Shown here in pieces: positions 28,592 through 38,351 of a DNA stretch of 64,000 bases. Position numbers and translations under genes: made by a program. The notes beneath the pieces are model-generated. The model searched no databases. It was given only the letters and a program-made list of their open reading frames with translations, and was not told the DNA's origin. The first letter of the stretch is position 1. Each line of letters begins with the position of its first letter. Source of the stretch: Mycobacterium sp. (lineage in GTDB: Bacteria > Actinomycetota > Actinomycetes > Mycobacteriales > Mycobacteriaceae); contig JAKFVT010000041.1 of the NCBI GenBank assembly GCA_021732005.1, forward strand, positions 18,264 through 82,263. The letters are read 5' to 3'.

Positions 28592-30858
28592 CCGACCACG
28601 GCATAACGACACCGGCGTCCTGCAAGCGCCGTCCCACCGTAGCGGTGGTCGGCGCCGGCATTGCGGGGTTGACCGCCGCTCAGGAACTCGCCGAGCGAGG
28701 ATTCGTCGTCACGGTGTATGAGGCAGAACACGACGAACGAAATGGGTTGGGCCCCAAACTTGCCGGGGCGTACCCACCTGTCAAGCTCGGCGGTCTCGCC
28801 GCGTCTCAATATTCGACGGTGGGCACACACAATGGCAGCCAAGCCGAGCTGCGACCCTTCCCCGGGCGCCGGGGCCACCCGCCTGCGCCCGGGCGGGCGG
28901 TAGCAGGCGAGCACGGCTTTCGGTTCTTCCCCGCGTATTACTTGCATATCTGGGACATGTTCCAGCGCATACCCGTATACCAGAACACCCATCGAGCCGA
29001 CGGCACGTCACACTGGACGCCGACCTCGCGTACCGTCTACGACAACGTCCGCCGGGTGGTCACCCAGGGTGCCACCGCCGACGGTGAGCCGTCGCTGATC
29101 TTTCCGCGCGAACTTCCGCGCAGCCCCGCCGAATTCCTCAGTGTTCTCTCGCAACTCACGACTTTTGGGTTCGCTCCGACCGACATAGCAACCTACGAGA
29201 GCAGACTGCTTCGCTACCTTGTGACCAGCCCGTTGCGCCGCAGGTTCGAATTGCAGAACGTCTCGGCATACGACTTCTTCGTCGGACACGACCCCCAGAC
29301 CGGAACGGACAAATACTCCTACACCGCACAGTGCGACAAGCTATTGCGCCAGATGCCGAGGGTTTTGGTCGCCCTCGACTCACGGTGGGGTGACGCGCGC
29401 ACGAATCTCAGCACGAATCTCCAGCTGTACCTGAGCATGGACCGCCGCGACAACAAGGCCGACGGCGTGCTCAACGGCCCCACCACCGAATCGTGGTTCG
29501 ACCATTGGTACCACCACCTCGTCGCGCTCGGGGTCCGCTTCGTCCGCACGGCGGCGACCCGGCTTGACCCGCCGGCACCAGAGCCACAGCAGCCACCGCA
29601 TCTGCGGCCACGTGCGCAGATCACGTTCGCCGACGGTACCCGGGTGACCGCGGACTACACGGTCGTCGCCGTCGATGCCCCCGCGGCCGAATACCTCGCG
29701 ACCGCATTGCACGCCGCGGGGACCGGCGGCACCGCGGCCAAACTCGAGGGTTTCACGACAACCGCTCCCCCACCCGACGGCCCGCTGCAACCTTCCGCTA
29801 CCCGACCCACACAGTGGCGGGATCCCTACTCGATGGACGAACTGGGTCGAGTGCCGTGGGATCGCTTCCAAACCCTCTGTGGGATCCAGTATTACTTCGA
29901 TACGGAGTTTCAACTGGTTCGAGGGCACATGCTGTATGTCGGCAGCGAATGGGCGCTGTCGTCGGTCAACCAGACCGGATTGTGGGAGAAGCGTCCGATT
30001 CTGGACCGCGACGGACACGTCTCGGTGCTGTCGGTAGACATCGGCGATTTCAATACCGCCTCTCCGCACGTTCTCGACGAGTCCGGCCGACCCAAGGCGG
30101 CGCGCGACTGCACGCCCGATGAGATTGCCGCGGAAGTGTGGCGCCAGATAACCACCGCACTGGCCGGCGATTCAGGATCAGGCGGACAAGGGGTCGTACC
30201 GAGCCCGATGTGGTACGCACTCGATCGCGGTCTCGTCATGGCGGGTGGACCCGGTCAGGGCCAGGGCCGGGTGGTCCGCAACAAGACACCGTACCTCGTA
30301 CCCATCGTGGGAGATTGGGGCAATCGTCCTGGTACCGAGCCGTGGAATCCGCACGGGACGTCATGGAGTTTCATCCCGCCGGAGGACGTGTGGCTCGAAA
30401 ACCTCGAGCAGGCCAACGTTTGGCAAGCGCGTCACGGCGGCTACCAAGTGCACAACAATTCGGTGGTCTTCGCCGGCACATGGAACAAGACGTTCACTCG
30501 GTTGACGTCGATGGAGGCCGCGTGCGAGTCGGGCCGCCACGCGGTCAATGCCATTCTCGACCACTACATCTGGGTTGAATCGGGCGGCGTCGACCGTCGG
30601 GAGAAGAGCCCGCCGCTGAAGTGGGTGTTCCCGTACGGCTTCCTCGATCAAAGCCTGTCAAGTCCGATCCGGATGCCGACACCGGCTGGTGATTACTGCT
30701 ATGTGTTCGACATCGAGAACCGGGAGCCGGCCGACACCCGCCCCCTCCGCAATATCGATTCAGACTTTTGCGAGCGGTCACTGCCGCACCCCCTGGACAT
30801 CGTGGCTCCGTACCCGCTCGGCGTCTCAGCCCTTCCGACCGCACCAGCAGGAGGTTAA
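28588..30858 (+). CDS. phytoene-desaturase-like FAD-dependent oxidoreductase
   Basis: This is a 756-residue flavoprotein. The dinucleotide motif is VVGAGIAGLTAAQELAERG (residues 20-38) with the acidic residue of VYEAE. The segment GEHGFRFFPAYYLHIWD near 110 resembles plant-type phytoene/carotene desaturases and related amine-oxidase-fold enzymes. A C-terminal FAD segment near 625-650 includes FAGTWNKTFTRLTSMEAACESGRHA. At 756 residues it is longer than the usual 450-560. It likely oxidises or isomerises an isoprenoid. ATGA overlap with the SCP2-like gene. Confidence 0.85.
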   Translation: MTDHGITTPASCKRRPTVAVVGAGIAGLTAAQELAERGFVVTVYEAEHDERNGLGPKLAGAYPPVKLGGLAASQYSTVGTHNGSQAELRPFPGRRGHPPAPGRAVAGEHGFRFFPAYYLHIWDMFQRIPVYQNTHRADGTSHWTPTSRTVYDNVRRVVTQGATADGEPSLIFPRELPRSPAEFLSVLSQLTTFGFAPTDIATYESRLLRYLVTSPLRRRFELQNVSAYDFFVGHDPQTGTDKYSYTAQCDKLLRQMPRVLVALDSRWGDARTNLSTNLQLYLSMDRRDNKADGVLNGPTTESWFDHWYHHLVALGVRFVRTAATRLDPPAPEPQQPPHLRPRAQITFADGTRVTADYTVVAVDAPAAEYLATALHAAGTGGTAAKLEGFTTTAPPPDGPLQPSATRPTQWRDPYSMDELGRVPWDRFQTLCGIQYYFDTEFQLVRGHMLYVGSEWALSSVNQTGLWEKRPILDRDGHVSVLSVDIGDFNTASPHVLDESGRPKAARDCTPDEIAAEVWRQITTALAGDSGSGGQGVVPSPMWYALDRGLVMAGGPGQGQGRVVRNKTPYLVPIVGDWGNRPGTEPWNPHGTSWSFIPPEDVWLENLEQANVWQARHGGYQVHNNSVVFAGTWNKTFTRLTSMEAACESGRHAVNAILDHYIWVESGGVDRREKSPPLKWVFPYGFLDQSLSSPIRMPTPAGDYCYVFDIENREPADTRPLRNIDSDFCERSLPHPLDIVAPYPLGVSALPTAPAGG
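30849..30854 (+). promoter_or_regulatory. very strong ribosome binding site
   Basis: AGGAGG, a full anti-SD match, lies 7 bases before ATG 30862 and inside the end of the FAD gene. The other genes of the array rely on start/stop overlaps, so this suggests that the last protein is made in greater amounts. Confidence 0.75.
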
Positions 30859-30861
30859 ACA

Positions 30862-31611
30862 ATGTTCACACCGTCGCCGGATTACCTGCAGCAGCTGTTC
30901 GCCTATCTCCAAGCGGGACAACAGCTTCTGCAGCAGTGGGCCACCATGGCCGGAGGACCCCAACTTCCCGCGAATCCGTTCACGCCGCCGCCATCGACGG
31001 CGGCTGGACATCCCATGCCCACCATGCCGTTGCCGGCACAACCCGCGCCTTCCGCGCCGGACTACGCACAACAGCTGTTCGGCTACCTCCAGGCGTGGCG
31101 GCAGTATCTCGAGCAGATGGCGCCCACACCACCGGCGCCCGCCCAGTCCTCCCCCGCGGCACCGCACTTCGGCGCTCCGCTGCAGTCCACTCCCCACCCT
31201 CATCACGATGACGGGCCAGACATCCCGACCAAGCCCGACAACAACGGGAGCAAGAGCAATGTGTTGAAGAACCAGAATTCGGGGCCGACGCCGCCACCGG
31301 AGGTGGTGCCGGTCGGACCCGCCTTTCGAAATTCAACGCAAGTACCCGATTCGAAGCGGCTGGAGATACTGATCCCGCCCTTCCTGGACACCGGAAACCA
31401 GATCGACCGTCTCGGCCAGGGGATCGTCGCGGAGAGCCCCCGCACGTCGTCCGTACAGGCGGCAGCCGTCCCTCAGACCTTGAACGTCGCCGCCTCGCGA
31501 GCAGCGTCGGCATTCACCAGCTCAACGAAGCGCCTAGACCCCGACTCCGTGCAACCGATCGTCGCCAAATCGCTCTTCTCTCAAGCAAGCTTCGAAACAC
31601 CCTCCGGCTAA
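30862..31611 (+). CDS. Pro-rich protein with a duplicated helical motif
   Basis: This 249-residue protein belongs to no family I recognise. Residues 6-18 and 66-78 share the pattern PDYxQQLFxYLQA, each followed by a Gln-rich amphipathic helix. The two are joined by a Pro-rich linker. The rest is Pro/Ser/Asn-rich and probably disordered, with a short hydrophobic patch (RLEILIPPFL, about 167-176). No signal peptide. Such repeats could bind a surface (shell, lipid or enzyme), phasin-like. It is the last gene of the array and has the strongest ribosome site. Confidence 0.7.
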   Translation: MFTPSPDYLQQLFAYLQAGQQLLQQWATMAGGPQLPANPFTPPPSTAAGHPMPTMPLPAQPAPSAPDYAQQLFGYLQAWRQYLEQMAPTPPAPAQSSPAAPHFGAPLQSTPHPHHDDGPDIPTKPDNNGSKSNVLKNQNSGPTPPPEVVPVGPAFRNSTQVPDSKRLEILIPPFLDTGNQIDRLGQGIVAESPRTSSVQAAAVPQTLNVAASRAASAFTSSTKRLDPDSVQPIVAKSLFSQASFETPSG

Positions 31612-31618
31612 AAGGTAT

Positions 31619-32067
31619 TCACTCCATCAGCCCAGCCGCGACCGTCGCGCCGAGATTCCAGCACGCCTCGAGGGCATCCTTGGTCGGCTTACCGGACACG
31701 ATGACCGTCTCGGCCGCCCGCACCCAGCCCAACCCGGCGGTGATGCCGTCGATGGCGCGCTCAGCCCCCTCGGCGCCCTCGTTAGCGTGCAGGTAGAGGC
31801 CGAACGGGCGACCTCGCGTCGCATCCAGGATCTGGTAATAGGACTGGTCGAACGCGTGTTTCAGCGCGCCGCTGATGTAGCCGAGATTGGCGGGGCTGCC
31901 CAGCAGGTAGCCGTCCGCCTCCAGCATGTCGGCTGCCGAGCACGTCAGTGCCGGCCTGCGAATCACCTCGACCCCGTCGATCTCGGGGTCGGTCGCGCCG
32001 GCCAACACCGCCTCGAACATCTCCTGGCAGTGCGGCGACGGCGTGTGATGCACGAGCAGTAGGCGCT

Positions 32068-32071
<4 letters not shown>
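31619..32071 (-). CDS. flavodoxin-like / NAD(P)H-dependent oxidoreductase
   Basis: This 150-residue flavodoxin-fold protein matches Rv2771c. It begins KRLLLVHHTPSPH, the FMN phosphate loop, and has GSPANLGYISGALKHAFD near residue 58, typical of FMN reductases. Substrate unknown. Its ATG overlaps the stop of the next upstream gene (ATGA 32068-32071), so dapB, the TPR protein and this gene form an operon. Confidence 0.88.
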
Positions 32072-33269
<1,198 letters not shown>

Positions 33270-33359
33270 CTATCGAGGCACCGCCACCCTCATCCCAATG
33301 CACCAATCACCGTCCACCGTGGGTTGCTAGGACCTACCATTTCCCTGGGGAGGTCGGGG

Positions 33360-34304
33360 ATGTTCACGAAAGCTGGATTGGCCGTAGCAATGACCGCCGC
33401 GTTGATCGCGGCGGCTCCGGTGGGCAATGCCGCAACGGTGCTCACGCTCGAGGGCGGTTTCGTGGGGATGCAGCACATCTGGCACTTCGTGCCGACGCAG
33501 CTGCAGGGTGACCTGTGCAAGAGCCCAAATCACTGTCAGCCGGTCGACTACTTCGCGTTTCCTGGCGGCGCCTTCACCGATCAGGGCGCGACGAAGGTTC
33601 AGCAGGCAATCGCGAGACTGCCTGCCGATGAGCAAATCGTCCTCTTCGGACATAGCCAGGGCGGACAGGTGGTCTACTCCGACCTGCGCCGGTTTGCCGC
33701 CGACCCCGCCACCGCACCAGACCCGTCCCGGCTGACCTGGGTATCGATCGGTAACCCGGAGAATCCGTACGGGGGACGGCGAGCCAAGACCGAAGGTTCG
33801 ACCACTCCGTGGCTGCCGGTGGACACCGCCTACACCGGCACCGAGGTCATCCGGCAGTACGACGGCTGGGCCGATTGGCCGGACGACACATCCAACCTGC
33901 TCGCGGTCGCCAACGCCTTCGCCGGAATGTTCGCCATCCACACGAACTACCGCAACGTCGACCTGACCGATCCGAACAACCTGCGGTACACACCAGAGGT
34001 GGCCGGACAGCCGGGCAACGTCACCTACGTGTGGGTGCCGACGAAGACACTGCCGCTCGTCGCCTGGGCCGGACCACTGGCCCCGGCGCTGGACAAGAAA
34101 CTGCGCCCGATCATCGAGGCGGCGTATCACCGGCCGGTCGACATTCCCGATCCGCACGCGCCGGCGTCGGCGTCGGCCGCGGTCCAACCGGCCCGCTCGG
34201 CGGCCGCGTCGCCGAAACGCACCAAGGCCGGTCCCGCAGGCGCGAAGTCGATGACCCAGCCCAAGGCGAAGGGCTCGACGGCCTCATCGGCGCGGCGACG
34301 GTAA
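33360..34304 (+). CDS. secreted PE-PPE-domain serine hydrolase
   Basis: Starting at ATG 33360, behind GGGGAGG at 33347-33353, the protein has 314 residues. A signal peptide (about 1-24, ending VGNA-A) is followed by a PE-PPE alpha/beta-hydrolase domain with the nucleophile GHSQGG near residue 96 and the segment WVSIGNPENPYGG. The last 45 residues are basic and Ala/Pro/Lys-rich. In mycobacteria this domain shows esterase activity on short acyl esters. There is no PE or PPE N-terminal module here. The much longer open frame upstream runs antisense to dapB and is rejected. Confidence 0.88.
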   Translation: MFTKAGLAVAMTAALIAAAPVGNAATVLTLEGGFVGMQHIWHFVPTQLQGDLCKSPNHCQPVDYFAFPGGAFTDQGATKVQQAIARLPADEQIVLFGHSQGGQVVYSDLRRFAADPATAPDPSRLTWVSIGNPENPYGGRRAKTEGSTTPWLPVDTAYTGTEVIRQYDGWADWPDDTSNLLAVANAFAGMFAIHTNYRNVDLTDPNNLRYTPEVAGQPGNVTYVWVPTKTLPLVAWAGPLAPALDKKLRPIIEAAYHRPVDIPDPHAPASASAAVQPARSAAASPKRTKAGPAGAKSMTQPKAKGSTASSARRR

Positions 34305-34347
34305 AAGAACCGATTTTCTGTCGGCACCGCGGCGTAGCCTTTCGAAC

Positions 34348-35694
34348 ATGCGTTCGATTAACGGTCTGGTGCAGGTGCTCGCCGGTGACGTCGAGGCCTT
34401 GGCCGCGGTCGATATCGAAGCACTGTCCCCACCCGAGCGATTTGTGGCGTTGGAGCGACTGGAAACCGTCCAGCGTCTGCTGACGGTGGTAGCTCAGTCT
34501 TGGGTGTCACGGCTGGAGCAATTTGAGGGGTGCCCGCCGGTGCCGATCACGCTGGCCGATGTGTTGCGGATCAGTCCGCGGGAGGCGAGACGGCGGATCC
34601 GGGATGCCGAGCAGGTGGCGCCGCGACAGTCGTTGACCGGCGAACCGTTGCCGCCGGTGCTGCCGGAGACCTCGAAAGCCTGGCATGCGGGTGAGCTCGA
34701 CGGTGAACATCTGCGGGTGATCCAGAAGTTCTTCCGCGACCTACCCGACCATGTCCCGGCGACCGAGCGAGAGAAGGCCGAACGCACGCTGGCGCAGAAG
34801 GCGACAGCGCTGCGGCCCGATCAGCTGGAGAAAGTCGCACACCGGTTGGCGCTACACCTGAACCCCGACGGCAAGTTCTCCGACGAGGACCGCGCCCGCA
34901 AGCGCGGATTCGCCTGGTGCGGCGGCCAAGGCGTCGACGGGATGAGTGTCGGCCGGCTGATCGCCGACCCCGAACTGCGTTCCGAGCTCGATGCCTGGCT
35001 GGCGAAATTCGCCGCACCCGGGATGTGCAACCCGGCCGATGACACTCCAACCACGACGCCGAGTGATGCGGTGGCGCAGCGGGATTCCCGCAGTTACGCC
35101 CAGCGCCAACACGATGCACTCAAAGCGCTAGTACGCGGACAACTCGGTGATCCGAAATTCGGCCAGCACAACGGCTTACCCGTCACGGTGATCGTGACGG
35201 CCACCCTCCAAGACATCCAGGACAAGACCGGACACGCAGTGACCGCCGGCGGCACCCTTTTACCGATCCCCGACGTCATCCGGATGGCCACCCACGCCTA
35301 CCACTACCTCGCCCTGTTCGACCGGGCCGACGGGCGGGCGCTGTGGCTGGGCCGCACCAAACGCATCGCCACTGCAGATCAGCGAATCATGTTGCACTCC
35401 AGGGATCGCGGCTGCACCAGACCCGGCTGCACCGCGCCCGGATACCACAGCGGGGTGCACCACGCCACCAAGGACTGGTCCAAAGGCGGTCTCACCGACA
35501 TCGATGACCTCACCCTGGCCTGCCCACCCGACAACCAACTTGTCGAAACCGGCGGCTGGACCACCCGCAAACTCCCCGACGGCAGCACCGAGTGGATACC
35601 CCCGCCGGAACTCCCCATGCTGCGCGGCGGCACCAACGACTTCCACCACCCCGAACGACTCCTGGGCGACGACCGGCCGCCCGACGCTGCCTAG
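34348..35694 (+). CDS. DUF222/HNH protein of the 13E12 repeat family
   Basis: This 448-residue protein has an N-terminal DUF222 helical domain (about 1-300) and a C-terminal HNH nuclease domain with CTRPGC, then GVHHATKDWSKGG and NQLV near 355-395. It is the 13E12 family found in many copies in mycobacterial genomes, which often serve as phage insertion targets. No integrase or attachment repeat is seen here. The cellular role is unknown. Confidence 0.9.
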   Translation: MRSINGLVQVLAGDVEALAAVDIEALSPPERFVALERLETVQRLLTVVAQSWVSRLEQFEGCPPVPITLADVLRISPREARRRIRDAEQVAPRQSLTGEPLPPVLPETSKAWHAGELDGEHLRVIQKFFRDLPDHVPATEREKAERTLAQKATALRPDQLEKVAHRLALHLNPDGKFSDEDRARKRGFAWCGGQGVDGMSVGRLIADPELRSELDAWLAKFAAPGMCNPADDTPTTTPSDAVAQRDSRSYAQRQHDALKALVRGQLGDPKFGQHNGLPVTVIVTATLQDIQDKTGHAVTAGGTLLPIPDVIRMATHAYHYLALFDRADGRALWLGRTKRIATADQRIMLHSRDRGCTRPGCTAPGYHSGVHHATKDWSKGGLTDIDDLTLACPPDNQLVETGGWTTRKLPDGSTEWIPPPELPMLRGGTNDFHHPERLLGDDRPPDAA

Positions 35695-35696
35695 AC

Positions 35697-36212
35697 CTAG
35701 AGCGGAGCGGCACCGCGCAGGTGCTCGAAGATCAACGACGTCTGAGTCCCCGCCACGTCGGCGTCGGAATTGAGATTCTCGACGACGAACGAACGCAGGT
35801 CGTCGGTGTCACGGGCAGCCACATGGATGATGAAATCGTCGGCGCCGGCCAGGAAGTACACGTCCATCACCTGCGGCTTGCGCCGGATGTGTTCGATGAA
35901 GCTGAGGATCTTTCCGCGGGCGTTGGATTGCAGGCTCACCGAGATCATCGCCTGCAACGACAGCCCGATCGCGGCCGGATCGATATCGGTGTAGAAGCCG
36001 CGGATCACGCCGATGTCCTGCAGCCTGCGCACCCGGCCGTGACAGGTCGACGGCGCGATACCGACAGCGTCAGCCAGTGCGCTGTTGGAGATGCGGGCGT
36101 CCGCGTGCAGCGTGGCCAGAATCCGCCGGTCGACGTCGTCCAATTCGGCCCGAACATCCTTCGACGCGGCCGCCGGACGAGCACCCAATCTCGTCGATTC
36201 GTCGATCATCAA
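35697..36212 (-). CDS. aldR: Lrp/AsnC-family regulator AldR
   Basis: This 171-residue regulator has an N-terminal helix-turn-helix (LDDVDRRILATLHADARISNSALADAVGIAPSTCHGRVRRL) and a C-terminal RAM ligand-binding domain. Position opposite ald with a 92-base shared promoter region matches Rv2779c, AldR, known to control ald in response to alanine. A second ATG lies one codon in. Confidence 0.93.
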   Translation of the reverse strand: MMIDESTRLGARPAAASKDVRAELDDVDRRILATLHADARISNSALADAVGIAPSTCHGRVRRLQDIGVIRGFYTDIDPAAIGLSLQAMISVSLQSNARGKILSFIEHIRRKPQVMDVYFLAGADDFIIHVAARDTDDLRSFVVENLNSDADVAGTQTSLIFEHLRGAAPL

Positions 36213-36221
36213 CCCAATCTA

Positions 36222-36262
36222 TCGAATTTTCACCAATCTGATTGCAATCAACTCGAATTTTC
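36222..36262. promoter_or_regulatory. AldR operator array
   Basis: Two copies of TCGAATTTTC (36222-36231 and 36253-36262) are 31 bases apart, about three helical turns. Between them lies the 12-base perfect palindrome TGATTGCAATCA (36239-36250). The AT-rich layout suits an octameric Lrp-type regulator binding several turns on one face of the helix between aldR and ald. Confidence 0.65.
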
Positions 36263-36304
36263 TTCACACTTCTTCCCAAGCCAATTTCCAATCGAGGAGC
36301 GATC

Positions 36305-37420
36305 ATGCGCGTCGGCATCCCGACCGAGATCAAGAACAACGAATACCGCGTCGCCATCACCCCGGCCGGCGTGTCCGAACTGGTCCGCCGCGGCCACGAG
36401 GTCATCGTCCAGGCCGGCGCCGGTGAAGGTTCCGCCATCCACGACGACGACTTCAAGGCCGCCGGTGCGCAGATCATCGCCAGCGCCGAGCAGGTGTGGG
36501 CCGAGGCCGACCTGCTGCTGAAGGTCAAGGAGCCCATCGAGGCCGAGTATTCGCGGATGCGCAAAGACCAGACCCTGTTCACCTATCTGCACCTGGCCGC
36601 CTCGCGCCCGTGCACCGACGCCCTGCTGGCATCCGGCACCACGTCGATCGCCTACGAGACGGTGCAGACTGCCGACGGAGCGCTCCCCCTCCTGGCCCCG
36701 ATGAGCGAGGTCGCAGGCCGGCTGGCCGCACAGGTCGGCGCCTACCACCTGATGCGCACCCAGGGCGGTCGCGGTGTACTGATGGGTGGCGTGCCCGGTG
36801 TGGCCCCAGCCAAGGTCGTCGTCATCGGTGGCGGAATGGCCGGCGACAACGCCGCCGCCGTCGCGTGGGGCATGGGCGCGCACGTGACCGTGTTCGACCT
36901 CAACATCAACATCCTGCGCAAGATCGACGCCGAGTACGGCGGTGCCATCGAAACCCGCTACTCCTCGCGGCTCGACCTCGAGGATGCCGTCAAGCAGGCC
37001 GATCTGGTCATCGGTGCCGTGCTGGTGCCGGGCGCCAAGGCTCCCAAGCTCGTCACGAATGCGACTGTGGCACAGATGAAGCCGGGCGCAGTACTGGTGG
37101 ACATCGCCATCGACCAGGGTGGCTGCTTCGAGGACTCCAAGCCCACCACGCACGACGATCCGACCTTCCGGGTGCACGACGCGGTGTTCTACTGCGTGGC
37201 CAACATGCCCGGTGCGGTCCCGCGGACCTCGACCTACGCACTGACCAACGCGACCATGCCGTACGTCATCAAGCTCGCCGACAAGGGCTGGCAGGATGCC
37301 TGCGGGTCCGATCCGGCGCTGGCCAAGGGCTTGTCCACCCATCACGGGCAGCTGCTCAACCACGAGGTCGCCAACGACCTCAACCTGCCGTACACCGATC
37401 CGGCCGGCCTGATGGCCTGA
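36305..37420 (+). CDS. ald: L-alanine dehydrogenase
   Basis: This 371-residue enzyme is the size of Rv2780. It reversibly deaminates alanine to pyruvate with NAD. Motifs are the N-terminal [20 protein letters not shown] with the substrate Arg, the active HLAASRP region near residue 96, and the NAD-binding [12 protein letters not shown] near 174. ATG 36305 has GAGGAG just upstream. It is divergent from aldR and followed by two hairpins. Confidence 0.97.
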   Translation: MRVGIPTEIKNNEYRVAITPAGVSELVRRGHEVIVQAGAGEGSAIHDDDFKAAGAQIIASAEQVWAEADLLLKVKEPIEAEYSRMRKDQTLFTYLHLAASRPCTDALLASGTTSIAYETVQTADGALPLLAPMSEVAGRLAAQVGAYHLMRTQGGRGVLMGGVPGVAPAKVVVIGGGMAGDNAAAVAWGMGAHVTVFDLNINILRKIDAEYGGAIETRYSSRLDLEDAVKQADLVIGAVLVPGAKAPKLVTNATVAQMKPGAVLVDIAIDQGGCFEDSKPTTHDDPTFRVHDAVFYCVANMPGAVPRTSTYALTNATMPYVIKLADKGWQDACGSDPALAKGLSTHHGQLLNHEVANDLNLPYTDPAGLMA

Positions 37421-37427
37421 AAACCTC

Positions 37428-37446
37428 AGTGAGCCAACAGCTCACT
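37428..37446 (+). terminator. hairpin after ald
   Basis: Arms AGTGAGC and GCTCACT form a perfect 7-base stem with the loop CAACA, 7 bases after the ald stop. It is the first of two tandem hairpins. Confidence 0.5.
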
Positions 37447-37455
37447 ACTGCACAG

Positions 37456-37490
37456 CGAACCGGGACTGCTCACCGTAGCGTCCCGGTTCG
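37456..37490. terminator. strong terminator between converging genes
   Basis: An 11-base perfect stem (37456-37466 with 37480-37490), closed by an inner GCT/AGC pair, is followed on the plus strand by TTGGTCTT. It sits 6 bases before the stop of the VOC gene and can serve both directions. Confidence 0.75.
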
Positions 37491-37496
37491 TTGGTC

Positions 37497-38291
37497 TTAC
37501 ATCCCGGCCGGCGGATGGCCAAGGCAGATCAGCGCGCCCAAGGGATCTTTGATCGCTGCCAAGGTTCCGTACGGCGTCTCTTCAACGGGCATCAGCAGCT
37601 GGGCCCCGAGTCCCTCGGCCTGCTTCACCGTGGCGGTCACGTCGTCGACGGTGACGTACACCTGCCAGAACGACGGCACCTCAGCGGGAAAGAGCTTGGC
37701 GGCGTCCATGATTCCCGAATACGCACTCTCCCCGGCGAAAACCTGACCGTAGCGGTCCGGGCCGACGGCGTCCGGATCACCGCCGGTGCCGATCTCCTCG
37801 ATCCGCGCCCCGAGCGCCTGGCGGTAGAACGCCAGCGATGCCTCGTAGTCCTTGCTCTGACATTCGAACCAGTACGGCGTGCCGTGCTCACCCCACTCGG
37901 TGAACCCCGGATGCGTCCCGGGCTGCCAGAACCCGATGACGGCGCCGGCGGGGTCGGTGACCACCATCATCGAGCCCAGATCGCCGACCGCCATCGGGGG
38001 CACCATCACCGTCGCGCCCGCGGCCTCCGCGGCCGCGACGGTGGCGCTGCCGTCGGTGGTGTGCAGGTACACCGACCAGATGTTCGCCGGGCCCTCGCCC
38101 ATCGGCGGGATCAGCCCGGCGACCCGCTTACCGTTGCGGGTGAAGTTCTGGTAGCCCCCGAACTCCGGGTGCGCCGGTCCCTCGAGCTCCCAGCCGAAGA
38201 TCTCCCGATAGAACTCCGCAGCCCGCGCGGGATCACTGCTCATCAGGTCGAACCAGATGGGTGCCCCGACCGGGGCGGCGTACTCACTCAC
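37497..38291 (-). CDS. two-domain VOC (glyoxalase-like) protein
   Basis: This 264-residue protein has two glyoxalase/bleomycin-resistance-type domains (about 8-125 and 138-258), each opening with a strand then a helix with FYREIFGW or FYRQALGA. It resembles the mycobacterial CFP30B/27 kDa antigen type (Rv0577), which is implicated in methylglyoxal handling, but this is a paralogue in a different place. No signal peptide. It converges with ald. Confidence 0.85.
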   Translation of the reverse strand: MSEYAAPVGAPIWFDLMSSDPARAAEFYREIFGWELEGPAHPEFGGYQNFTRNGKRVAGLIPPMGEGPANIWSVYLHTTDGSATVAAAEAAGATVMVPPMAVGDLGSMMVVTDPAGAVIGFWQPGTHPGFTEWGEHGTPYWFECQSKDYEASLAFYRQALGARIEEIGTGGDPDAVGPDRYGQVFAGESAYSGIMDAAKLFPAEVPSFWQVYVTVDDVTATVKQAEGLGAQLLMPVEETPYGTLAAIKDPLGALICLGHPPAGM

Positions 38292-38351
38292 GATGGATCC
38301 TTTCGGCTGATGTCGTCGGTCTTCAGTACTGACACCCAGCGGGAGGGAAAC

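Noticed and set aside
30689..31267. Overlapping plus-strand frame of 192 codons across the FAD and Pro-rich genes
   Set aside because: Arg/Ser-rich shadow with no ribosome site; the 30862 frame has AGGAGG and an internal motif repeat.
25243..31611. Ordinary carotenoid cluster
   Set aside because: No phytoene synthase or lycopene cyclase frame is present; only CrtC-like and desaturase-like proteins are seen.
34348..35694. Phage attachment site or prophage in the 13E12 gene
   Set aside because: The gene is intact, with no integrase and no direct repeats.
36248..37363. 371-codon open frame on the minus strand
   Set aside because: Antisense shadow of ald.
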